Shown: piece by piece, positions 1-5,562 of the stretch | Position numbering within the stretch: position 1 is the first letter of the stretch | Layout: each line of letters begins with the position of its first letter | Program-made: the position numbers and the translations under genes | The notes under the pieces: model-generated | Seen by the model: only the letters and a program-made list of their open reading frames with translations | Databases searched by the model: none | What the model was told of the DNA's origin: nothing | Assembly (NCBI GenBank): GCA_021780055.1 | Contig: JAJXZM010000261.1 | Coordinates: 1 to 5,725, forward strand | DNA: 5,725 nucleotides | Direction of reading: 5' to 3' | From: Acidobacteriota bacterium | Lineage (GTDB): Bacteria; Acidobacteriota; Terriglobia; UBA7540

Positions 1-87
1 CGAAAGGGCCGCCGGAAATAAAGCAGCAACCCGCCCGATCGCACAAAATCGCTGCTCCAGCAATCGACTTTTTCTAAGTAGGCCCAT
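1..87 (-). CDS. Possible partial CDS (N-terminus only), unknown product
   Basis: An ATG at 87 on the minus strand opens a frame of 29 codons that runs off the window edge without a stop. The peptide starts MGLLRKSRLL, is basic near the N-terminus (Arg5, Lys6, Arg8), and ends in a hydrophobic stretch with the sequence RVAALFPAALS, which could be the beginning of a signal peptide or membrane anchor. It begins 25 nt after the stop of the ABC exporter on the same strand, with no terminator between, so it would be co-transcribed with it. The only ribosome-binding candidate is a weak GCAGG about 10 nt upstream. A frame this short can arise by chance and I recognise no family. Confidence 0.33.
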   Translation of the reverse strand, partial: MGLLRKSRLLEQRFCAIGRVAALFPAALS

Positions 88-112
88 TTTTCATCAGCCT
101 GCTAAATCTTCT

Positions 113-1942
113 TCACCGGTAATTCGCAGCCTGGAGTTCAAACATTCTGGAGTAACGTTCGCCACGTGCCATCAGTTGGCTGTGGCATCCATCTTCAACA
201 ATCCTGCCGCCCTCCAACACCAGGATGCGATCTGCCATGCGGACCGTGGAGAATCGGTGAGAAATCAGGAGGGCAGTTTTCCCGATAGTGAGTTCGGAAA
301 AGTGTTCAAACACTTCTCGTTCAGAACGAGCGTCCAGGGCGGCGGTCGGCTCATCGAGAATCAGCAACTGCGCATCACGCAGGTAAGCCCTGGCCAGGGC
401 GATTTTTTGCCATTCGCCGCCGGAAAGGTCCACACCGCCTTCAAAACGCCTTCCGAGCATCTGTTCATACCGCTGAGGCAATCGGTGGATGACAGCATCA
501 GCAAGGCTTTTTCGGGCTGCAATCGAGATCCGGCTGAAGTCATCGAGTTCTCCGATTTTCCCAAACGCGATGTTTTCACGCGCCGTCATTTCGTATCGCA
601 TGAAGTCCTGGAAGATCACCGCAATCTCACGGTGCAGGCCTTCCAGGTCATAGTCACGGAGATCAACCCCGTCCAGCAGGATGCGCCCTGAAGTGGGATC
701 GTAGAGCCGCGTGATCAGCTTGACGAGCGTTGTTTTCCCCTGCCCGTTTTCGCCCACCAGAGCAACCCGCTGGCCCGGCTCGATTCGAAGATCAAGACTT
801 TCAAGGATGGGACGCGTGGTTCCGGGGTAGGTAAAGGTCACCTGTTCAAGTTCAAAACCGTGGCGGATGGGCCTCGGAGCCGGGATCGCATTGAGGGTTG
901 ATTTCACTTTCGGCTCAATGCGAAACAGATTCAGGAAGTCCGTGAGGAAGAGCGCCTGGTCGGCAATACTCGTAAAACTCGAAAAGATCTGCTGAATGTT
1001 GCTGCTGGCGCCGGCGATCGCTGCAGCCAGGTAGATCAGAGATTTTAGCGAAAGATCCCCATGAACCGTCCGATAGATCACAAAGGCATAGGCGCCGTAA
1101 TAGGCGCTCGCGCTGAGCAGCGAGAACACTGAACTGGCCAGGAGCCTGCTCTTTGAGAGAGATACATTTTGTGTGTAAATCTCATCGGAAAGGCGGGCGT
1201 ATCTGCCGGTCAGGTATTGGCTAAGCCCGAACAGCTTAAGTTCCTTCGCGCTTTCCTTGCTCGCCCCAAGAACACGGAGATAATCGAGTTGACGGCGCGC
1301 GGGAGTCTGTCGAAATCTCAGCGAGTATCCAAGAAACGCGAAGTGGCTCTCGCCGACGAATGCCGGCAGGACACCAATGATCAGGAGCAAGAGGATCCAG
1401 GGCGAAAAGATGCAGATGGTAACGGAAAAAGTAACAGCCGTGACAAATTGCTGCAGAGCCCGGCCCACGGCCGGAATCATACTAACCCGGTCTGTCGCCT
1501 GCACCCTTGCCCGTTCCAGCTTGTCGTAAAATTCCGGGTCCTCATAGGTTTCCAGATCAAGCTTGGAGGCATGATCCATCACCTTGATGCTGACGTGACG
1601 AATGAACTTGTCGGCGAGTACGCTCTCGCTATAGTCAATCGTACGGGAGAGGATGCTGCCCCCGAGCGCCAGCCCGAACTCGGCTACTACCAGCCACCAA
1701 AACACAGGGGCCAAAGGCTGATGACCATTTACAACAGCAGCTACTTCGCCGATGATGGCAGCCGAAACGACGGCGATGCCAATCGGAACGAGTGCCGAGA
1801 GTACCTGCAAAGCCAGGCCGGCGACAACCACGCGCGGCCCCGCCTCCCACACAATACGGAGTCCAGGCGGAACGTTTCTTAGCGCCCTCAGGCGTTCCAT
1901 CCAGGCGTTCCCAAAGGACTGTTTCGAGGACTTTCCCTGCAT
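113..1942 (-). CDS. ABC exporter half-transporter, fused permease and ATP-binding domains (MsbA/MdlB-like subfamily B)
   Basis: Type I ABC exporter of about 609 aa that should dimerise in the inner membrane and couple ATP hydrolysis to export; the substrate cannot be read from sequence. From the proposed ATG: hydrophobic segments near residues 37-66, 77-98, 165-204 (two helices), 268-291 and 300-325, then the ATPase domain. The ATPase has an A-loop tyrosine in FTYPG (~372), Walker A GENGQGKTT (397-405, Lys403), Q-loop Gln445, signature LSGGE (506-510), Walker B LLILDE (Asp530, Glu531), D-loop ALDARS and H-loop His562, so it should be catalytically active. The sequence ETYEDPEFYDKLERAR after the second helix is typical of exporters related to peptide and lantibiotic transporters. 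The frame stays open upstream to a TTG at 2074, but that start has no ribosome site; ATG 1942 (AGGTG about 10 nt upstream) or ATG 1900 fits family length better. The strong AAGGAGG upstream belongs to another frame (see 1950-2018). Confidence 0.93.
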   Translation of the reverse strand: MQGKSSKQSFGNAWMERLRALRNVPPGLRIVWEAGPRVVVAGLALQVLSALVPIGIAVVSAAIIGEVAAVVNGHQPLAPVFWWLVVAEFGLALGGSILSRTIDYSESVLADKFIRHVSIKVMDHASKLDLETYEDPEFYDKLERARVQATDRVSMIPAVGRALQQFVTAVTFSVTICIFSPWILLLLIIGVLPAFVGESHFAFLGYSLRFRQTPARRQLDYLRVLGASKESAKELKLFGLSQYLTGRYARLSDEIYTQNVSLSKSRLLASSVFSLLSASAYYGAYAFVIYRTVHGDLSLKSLIYLAAAIAGASSNIQQIFSSFTSIADQALFLTDFLNLFRIEPKVKSTLNAIPAPRPIRHGFELEQVTFTYPGTTRPILESLDLRIEPGQRVALVGENGQGKTTLVKLITRLYDPTSGRILLDGVDLRDYDLEGLHREIAVIFQDFMRYEMTARENIAFGKIGELDDFSRISIAARKSLADAVIHRLPQRYEQMLGRRFEGGVDLSGGEWQKIALARAYLRDAQLLILDEPTAALDARSEREVFEHFSELTIGKTALLISHRFSTVRMADRILVLEGGRIVEDGCHSQLMARGERYSRMFELQAANYR

Positions 1943-1949
1943 CTGAACC

Positions 1950-2018
1950 CTACACCTGCCCCTGATTGGCCAGAAAAACTTCAGGCTGATTGAGGAATTT
2001 TCCTGTTCTGGTACCCAC
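1950..2018 (-). CDS. Putative 22-aa upstream micro-ORF, leader of the ABC exporter
   Basis: A GTG at 2018 is preceded by a near-perfect Shine-Dalgarno AAGGAGG (2031-2025) at 6 nt spacing, the strongest ribosome site near the exporter gene. The frame reads MGTRTGKFLNQPEV and continues for 22 codons to a TAG at 1952-1950, 7 nt before the exporter ATG at 1942. In the exporter frame no ATG, GTG or TTG follows this ribosome site until ATG 1942, so the site most simply serves this peptide, with the exporter translated by coupling or reinitiation. The peptide has no cysteine and no recognisable RiPP core. The alternative is a frameshift (real or sequencing error), in which case these residues would be the true exporter N-terminus. 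Confidence 0.35.
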   Translation of the reverse strand: MGTRTGKFLNQPEVFLANQGQV

Positions 2019-2024
2019 CAGTAT

Positions 2025-2031
2025 CCTCCTT
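2025..2031 (-). promoter_or_regulatory. Strong Shine-Dalgarno in front of the exporter leader frame
   Basis: The minus strand reads AAGGAGG, nearly the full anti-16S complement, 6 nt before a GTG. It lies inside the upward extension of the exporter frame, which argues that the extension (back to TTG 2074) is not translated as part of the exporter and that initiation really occurs in this neighbourhood. Confidence 0.5.
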
Positions 2032-2192
2032 GGCAATCCTGGTGCCTAACTCGCACTTCAAATTCGACCAACAAGTGGCGTATTTTTAATGTCTTAAGGC
2101 GGGATACCCGGAGTCGCCCCCAAAAGAAGGTTTCAGTATCCAGTAAAAACTACAGACTGGGTGAAATAAGGACCTGAATTACGGAGAGGTGG

Positions 2193-2267
2193 ATGCCAAG
2201 TTCGAAACCAAAAGGGGGGACTCGTGGAAACCTTGCGGGCCTGCGAATTGGAAATCGTCAGTGTTAG
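2193..2267 (+). CDS. Putative 24-aa micro-ORF
   Basis: ATG 2193 is preceded by GGAG (2183-2186, within CGGAGAGG) at 6 nt spacing, a good ribosome site. The frame reads MPSSKPKGGTRGN and runs 24 codons, Gly-, Lys- and Arg-rich, to TAG at 2265-2267. The next ATG (2271), in the same frame, follows 3 nt later and opens a 64-codon frame, an arrangement compatible with stop-start coupling. I recognise no family, and a chance ORF is quite possible. Confidence 0.2.
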   Translation: MPSSKPKGGTRGNLAGLRIGNRQC

Positions 2268-2270
2268 CAA

Positions 2271-2465
2271 ATGACAGAACAAAAAGTACTTGCGACACAC
2301 ACGGAAGGCAATACTGGTGGTTGTGGATTAGGACTGGCGGGAAGAGCTGAAGACTGGACCGAAGTGCAAAGAGTTGGAAGGGGGTCTGGGCGTCCGCCCA
2401 TGGAACACTGGGACGATACTACTTGCAGGGGGGCACATGCCCCAGGCACGTATCGAAGGGGCTGA
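2271..2465 (+). CDS. Putative small ORF, 64 aa, unknown
   Basis: The frame starts MTEQKVLATHTEGNTGGCGL and ends in a basic tail (GTYRRG) before TGA 2463-2465. It is soluble in character, Gly/Arg-rich, with two cysteines and no membrane segment. It has no Shine-Dalgarno of its own, so it could only be made by coupling to the micro-ORF ending at 2267. Codon choice includes many AGA, AGG and GGG codons, unlike the three clear genes in the window, and two inverted repeats (2387-2400 and 2430-2443) sit inside it. Both points argue against a normal gene and for RNA structure or decayed sequence. It is listed because the arrangement with the preceding ORF is unusual. Confidence 0.18.
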   Translation: MTEQKVLATHTEGNTGGCGLGLAGRAEDWTEVQRVGRGSGRPPMEHWDDTTCRGAHAPGTYRRG

Positions 2466-2794
2466 TTCAACTCTTATATCTAAACAGCGGCGCGGTGGAT
2501 TTAGGCTGTCCGGAAAGCCCACCGTGAGTCCAAATGGGTGTCGGTCTACGGAAACATCAGGGATCGCGGCCTGAATGCGGATACGTTGAGTTCGCTCGGA
2601 GGCCCTCGGGCCGGGTCGAAGCTTGACGGATGGTAATTGTTCTCGCGCAGTGGACGACTTTGCCATTGCAGAGGATCACGAAGGGGTGGCTGTGGAGCGC
2701 CAAGAACATGGCCAGACAAGAGGCAACGAATCCATCTCCACCTCTCACCAGAATTTTATGATTTCTTTTTCCTTTCTCATGCGAAGGCCCTGAT

Positions 2795-2857
2795 AGGAGG
2801 TGCGAGTTGATGCCCTTTCCGGCAAAACCCGACGGAAGAATTCTGCCGTCTGGATGA
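2795..2857 (+). CDS. Putative 15-aa leader peptide with strong Shine-Dalgarno
   Basis: The span includes the ribosome site. AGGAGGTG (2795-2802) lies 7 nt before ATG 2810; the ORF is ATG 2810 to TGA 2855-2857 and encodes MPFPAKPDGRILPSG. An alternative GTG at 2800 overlaps the ribosome site and is less likely. The ORF contains a near-palindrome (2831-2850: GACGG and CCGTC arms around AAGAATTCTG), and a 10-bp hairpin starts 19 nt after its stop. A short peptide followed by competing hairpins resembles a transcription attenuator, but the peptide has no run of a single amino acid and the next clear gene starts almost 500 nt further on. Confidence 0.25.
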   Translation, partial: RRCELMPFPAKPDGRILPSG

Positions 2858-2990
2858 CTTGGACAAATGATCGGTAGGGGAAGGTAACTTACGATGCTAC
2901 CTTCCCCCGTAACAGCAAGCACCTACCTTTCCGTCAGCATCGCTTCCGCTTCATGGCAAAACCCCCTCTTCAGTTTCTAGATTCTGCCGG
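2821..2990 (+). repeat. Diverged direct repeat elements in the spacer
   Basis: GGCAAAACCC occurs at 2821-2830 and again at 2955-2964. Each copy is followed by ATTCTGCCG (2840-2848 and 2981-2989). Offsets between the two elements are 19 and 26 nt, so this is at best an old, drifted duplication of about 30-35 bp with a 134-141 nt period. The first copy lies in the 15-aa leader-like ORF and the second in a 14-codon frame starting ATG 2952 that lacks a ribosome site. Two short matches could also be chance. Confidence 0.35.
2877..2907. other. Perfect 10-bp hairpin with 11-nt loop
   Basis: GGGGAAGGTA (2877-2886) is exactly complementary to TACCTTCCCC (2898-2907), around loop 2887-2897. Neither strand has a T-tract after the stem, so it is not a standard intrinsic terminator. 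Two extra features suggest alternative folds. CGATGCT at 2892-2898, mostly in the loop, is complementary to AGCATCG at 2936-2942. A near copy of the 3' arm, TACCTTTCC (2924-2932), could replace it with one bulged base. Confidence 0.6.
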
Positions 2991-2996
2991 AATCTA
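2978..2996. repeat. Perfect 7-bp inverted repeat
   Basis: TAGATTC (2978-2984) and GAATCTA (2990-2996) flank the 5-nt loop TGCCG. No T-tract follows on the plus strand. It could be a small hairpin or a symmetric protein-binding site, and it lies about 250 nt upstream of the predicted kinase promoter. Confidence 0.4.
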
Positions 2997-3244
2997 ACTC
3001 TCAGAGTGGTGCACAAATTATGGAGCCGGTCAAAGGGCAAGTTGCCTCTTCTTTCCTCATACGATTCGCCCTGCCAACATCCTGTGGCGCCAGCCTCGAA
3101 CCACAGCAGCCCTTTTGCTCCTCCCAGTATAAGTCAGTATCGCCGGTCATCTCACAGGGATGCGGGAAGAACAGGCCAAGTCTCTTGAGTTGTGCACAGG
3201 CTATTTAAAGAATCCATTTTCGCTTCCGATGTCATGGTTGCGGT

Positions 3245-3273
3245 TTGGAAAATCCACCTAATCAGGTTCTAAT
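3245..3273 (+). promoter_or_regulatory. Candidate sigma70 promoter of the kinase-regulator operon
   Basis: TTGGAA (3245-3250; 4 of 6 to TTGACA) is followed after exactly 17 bp by TCTAAT (3268-3273; 5 of 6 to TATAAT). Transcription would begin near 3280, leaving a leader of about 65 nt before ATG 3345. No copy of the tandem TCTTTA repeat found behind the regulator is present here, so autoregulation through that site is not indicated. Confidence 0.45.
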
Positions 3274-3344
3274 GAATTCACTGAAAATAGTCATTGCAGC
3301 CCCGAAATAGTAAGATACGAGTACGTGACTTCCGGATTTCAGAC

Positions 3345-4793
3345 ATGAGCATCAAGAGTACGGTACGTTTAGCTGCTGCCCTGGGAACTATTGGTGCAAT
3401 CACCCTTCTCTGTTTTCATCTGGTTCCCGTGAATGCTACGACGGCGGGCTTTTCCTACTTGATCGCGGTATTGCTGATTGCCACGGCTTGGGGGCTGTTA
3501 GAGGCAATGGTTGCTTCTGTCGCGGCAGTTCTCTGCTTTAATTACTTCTTCTTTCCCCCGATCGGCACTTTTACGATTGCTGAACCACGAAATTGGGTAG
3601 CTCTGTTTGCCTTCCTGGCAACCTCCATAATAGCCAGCCAGCTCTCCGCGCGGGCCAAGCGGCAGGCATTGGAAGCCACGGAGCGCCGGGAAGAAACCGA
3701 GCGGCTCTATGCCCTGAGCCGAGCAATTCTATTGACGGAAGCCGGAAGAAGAGCCCCGAAAGAGTACACCAAGGAAATTGCGCAAATCTTCGATTTATCA
3801 TCTGTTGCGCTTTATGAGTGCGATACTGCCGCAATCTATTCGGCCGGTCCCAGTGACTTGCCTGATGCCGGAGAAAAGCTGCGCGAGGCTGCTACGCTTG
3901 GGACCCTTTTCCGTGATGAGACTTCGGGAATCACCATCACCCCCATTCATCTGGGCGGCCAGCCCATCGCAAGCCTCGCCATCAGCGGCCACTTGCTCTC
4001 AGACAGCGCTCTACAAGCCATCGCAAATCTCGTCGCCATCGGTCTGGAGAAGGTACGGGGACAGGAGGCGGCAAGCCATGCTGAAGCTGCGCGCCGCAGC
4101 GAAGAGCTGAAATCAACTATGCTGGACGCTATTGCCCATGAGTTCAAGACTCCATTGACGTCGATAAAGGCGGCCGCCAGCACCTTGCTGCTCGACGCGA
4201 CCAAGAGCACGGACCAGCAACGTGAGCTCGCCACAATCGTGAATGAAGAAGCTGATCGAATGGCGTGGCTCGTCACCGAGGCCATTCAGATGGCGCGAAT
4301 TGAGGCAGGTGAAATCCAATTGACCAAAACATCGTGCCCTATGCCAGGGCTCCTTTCGAAGGTCATTGAACGTTTGCGGCGGCTCACAGAAGACAGAACT
4401 ATCGATGTCCAGACCGATCCCGTTCTGCCCGTCATCGAGGCGGATGCAGAACTCCTGGAACTGGCGATCCGGCAGGTAGTTGATAACGCTTTAAAATATT
4501 CTCCCCCGGCGTCAGCTATCCGAGTCCGGATGTCGGCCATCGAAAATGGCATCATCATCAACATTCAAGATGAGGGGGCTGGGATCCCTGAAGTGGACAA
4601 GCCGCACGTTTTTGAGAAATTCTATCGTGGCTCCAACATTCGCTCCAAACTCGCGGGGACAGGAATGGGTCTTGCAGTGGCGAGACAAATCGTGCGCGCT
4701 CACGGAGGAGATATCCAGTTAGTCGGTAGCTCTCAAAAGGGCTCGGAGTTCGTAATCTCGCTTCCAGCGCCGGGCGAGGTGAAGCCAACGTGA
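3345..4793 (+). CDS. KdpD-like sensor histidine kinase, DUF4118 type, lacking the N-terminal KdpD/USP domains
   Basis: Membrane-bound histidine kinase of 482 aa that should autophosphorylate and pass phosphate to the regulator encoded next. Residues 7-101 hold about four closely packed hydrophobic helices with the motif FNYFFFPPIGTFTIAEP typical of the KdpD membrane domain (DUF4118). Residues ~105-240 form a charged helix and a GAF-like region. The HisKA dimerisation domain has HEFKTPL with phospho-acceptor His265. The ATP-binding domain has the N-box (Asn381 in VVDNALKYS), G1 DEGAGIP (409-415), F-box FEKF (423-426) and G2 GTGMGLA (438-444). E. coli KdpD is nearly twice as long and carries about 400 N-terminal cytoplasmic residues; here there is no room for them. 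ATG 3345 is preferred: GGA lies 8 nt upstream, whereas the in-frame TTG 3294 only adds a basic tail. The stop overlaps the regulator start by 4 nt. The stimulus is unknown; potassium limitation or turgor is inferred by family only. Confidence 0.92.
   Translation: MSIKSTVRLAAALGTIGAITLLCFHLVPVNATTAGFSYLIAVLLIATAWGLLEAMVASVAAVLCFNYFFFPPIGTFTIAEPRNWVALFAFLATSIIASQLSARAKRQALEATERREETERLYALSRAILLTEAGRRAPKEYTKEIAQIFDLSSVALYECDTAAIYSAGPSDLPDAGEKLREAATLGTLFRDETSGITITPIHLGGQPIASLAISGHLLSDSALQAIANLVAIGLEKVRGQEAASHAEAARRSEELKSTMLDAIAHEFKTPLTSIKAAASTLLLDATKSTDQQRELATIVNEEADRMAWLVTEAIQMARIEAGEIQLTKTSCPMPGLLSKVIERLRRLTEDRTIDVQTDPVLPVIEADAELLELAIRQVVDNALKYSPPASAIRVRMSAIENGIIINIQDEGAGIPEVDKPHVFEKFYRGSNIRSKLAGTGMGLAVARQIVRAHGGDIQLVGSSQKGSEFVISLPAPGEVKPT
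4776..4782 (+). promoter_or_regulatory. Shine-Dalgarno fixing the GTG start of the regulator
   Basis: GAGGTGA lies inside the last codons of the kinase, 7 nt before GTG 4790. The GTGA overlap (start GTG 4790-4792, kinase stop TGA 4791-4793) together with this strong site supports tight translational coupling and keeps kinase and regulator in fixed ratio. Confidence 0.75.
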
Positions 4794-5488
4794 GCGGTGC
4801 CTCGATACTTGTGGTGGACGATGATCCCCAGATCCGCAGGGTCATGCGTGTAACCCTTGTCTCGCAAGGCTACATCGTGAGTGATGCCAAGAGCGGTGAG
4901 GATGCGCTCGAAGCACTTCGCAAGACCCAGTACGACCTTGTCCTTCTGGACATCAACATGCCGGGTATCGGCGGGCTGGAGACATGCCGCCTCATACGCA
5001 TGACCAACGAAGTCCCTATCATCATTCTTACCGTCCGCAACGCCGAAAGGGACAAGGTCGAAGCTTTAGATGCAGGGGCCGATGACTATGTGACCAAGCC
5101 CTTTGGAACCCCAGAGTTGCTGGCGAGGATCAGGGCGGCGCTGCGGCGGTCGCCGCTTGCGGCAGACGGCCTGGCTGAATTGCTGGACCTGGGAAATATT
5201 GAAGTGTGTTTCAATACTCGCCGGGTCCGAAAGGGAGAAATCGAGACTCCGCTGACACCCAAGGAAACGGATTTGCTCCGCTATCTTGCCGTCAACTGCA
5301 ACGCCCCTGTTCCTCACGCCAGGCTCCTTCAGACCATCTGGGGCCCAGATTACGGAAACGAAGTCGAGTATCTTCGCGTTTTCGTAAACCGCCTTCGAAA
5401 GAAAATCGAGCCGGACCCTTCGAAACCTCAATATCTCCTGACGGTTCCGCGGATTGGCTATTCACTGCAAGTCCCGCCGAAGAGATAA
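4790..5488 (+). CDS. kdpE: KdpE-like response regulator, OmpR/PhoB family
   Basis: Cytoplasmic DNA-binding response regulator of 232 aa, the partner of the preceding kinase. The receiver domain (~4-120) has the acidic cluster DDD (10-12), phospho-acceptor Asp54 in VLLDINMPG, Thr81 and Lys103 in VTKPFG, all intact. The sequence GADDYVTKPFG and the following RIRAALRR are close to KdpE. The winged-helix domain (~134-229) has LTPKE at 155-159, the recognition-helix region EVEYLRVFVNRLRKKIE, and the wing TVPRIGYSL, matching the YLR-LRKKLE pattern of KdpE. Translation starts at GTG overlapping the kinase stop, with a strong ribosome site. The tandem 11-bp repeat that should be its operator begins 5 bp after its stop. 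Assignment to KdpE rather than another OmpR-type regulator rests on the partner kinase, sequence resemblance and that operator. Confidence 0.88.
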   Translation: MSGASILVVDDDPQIRRVMRVTLVSQGYIVSDAKSGEDALEALRKTQYDLVLLDINMPGIGGLETCRLIRMTNEVPIIILTVRNAERDKVEALDAGADDYVTKPFGTPELLARIRAALRRSPLAADGLAELLDLGNIEVCFNTRRVRKGEIETPLTPKETDLLRYLAVNCNAPVPHARLLQTIWGPDYGNEVEYLRVFVNRLRKKIEPDPSKPQYLLTVPRIGYSLQVPPKR

Positions 5489-5493
5489 ACAAA

Positions 5494-5526
5494 TCTTTAC
5501 GGTTTCTTTATGCATTCTTTACGGCT
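5494..5526 (+). promoter_or_regulatory. Predicted KdpE operator: three tandem 11-bp repeats
   Basis: TCTTTACGGTT (5494-5504), TCTTTATGCAT (5505-5515) and TCTTTACGGCT (5516-5526) are back-to-back 11-mers sharing TCTTTA. Eleven-bp direct repeats place successive OmpR-family subunits on one face of the helix. The E. coli KdpE site, as I recall it, is TTTATACTTTTTTTACA, also with TTTA at 11-bp spacing; 5507-5523 (TTTATGCATTCTTTACG) agrees at 13 of 17 positions in the same orientation. Three half-sites allow one dimer plus a third contact, or two overlapping dimer registers. Confidence 0.72.
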
Positions 5527-5545
5527 ATCCCACTAGAGTTATATC
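5518..5545 (+). promoter_or_regulatory. Candidate promoter controlled by the tandem repeats
   Basis: TTTACG (5518-5523, within the third repeat) could be a weak -35 and TATATC (5540-5545) a -10, 16 bp apart. A poor -35 overlapped or adjoined by the activator site is typical of promoters that OmpR-family regulators turn on. GATAAG at 5547 is a less well spaced alternative -10. Confidence 0.4.
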
Positions 5546-5562
5546 GGATAAGCCCTTGAGGG

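Larger units (their letters stand above)
2075..3244. other. Long spacer between divergent genes, no recognised protein
   Basis: About 1.2 kb separates the exporter from the two-component promoter. Open frames of up to about 120 codons occur on both strands (for example minus 2922-2557 and minus 2666-2328), but none has a good ribosome site together with a credible domain, and they overlap each other. What can be seen instead is a dense set of compact inverted repeats: 2387-2400 (TGGGCG/CGCCCA), 2430-2443 (GGGGCA/TGCCCC), 2601-2612 (GGCCC/GGGCC), 2831-2850, 2877-2907, 2978-2996 and 3082-3106. There are also plus-strand micro-ORFs with ribosome sites. The region may hold a structured RNA, long 5' leaders, or a decayed mobile element; the sequence alone does not decide between these. 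Confidence 0.6.

Noticed and set aside
1943..2074. 44-residue N-terminal extension of the exporter from TTG 2074
   Set aside because: TTG 2074 has no Shine-Dalgarno and the added residues do not resemble an exporter N-terminus. A strong ribosome site in another frame lies within it.
2186..2212. TTCGAAA resembling a tRNA T-loop
   Set aside because: The flanking bases do not form a T-stem and no acceptor or anticodon arm can be built around it.
2328..2666. 112-codon minus-strand frame in the spacer
   Set aside because: It is Pro/Ser/Arg-rich without a domain or ribosome site, and overlaps other equally long frames. This is expected by chance at this GC content.
2590..2793. 67-codon stop-free plus-strand stretch including VDDFAIAEDHEGVAV
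   Set aside because: It looks protein-like in part, but there is no credible start, no domain, and the length is within chance expectation.
2557..2922. 121-codon minus-strand frame in the spacer
   Set aside because: Its GTG start has only a weak, close AAGG. The composition is unlike a folded protein, the frame overlaps the perfect hairpin, and no family is recognised.
3082..3115. CTGTGG/CCACAG inverted repeat followed by CTTTT, possible terminator
   Set aside because: The stem is only 6 bp with a 13-nt loop, and the T-run is short and displaced. It is too weak to call an intrinsic terminator.
3294..3344. 17-residue N-terminal extension of the kinase from TTG 3294
   Set aside because: There is no ribosome site, and ATG 3345 gives a normal short N-terminus before the first helix.
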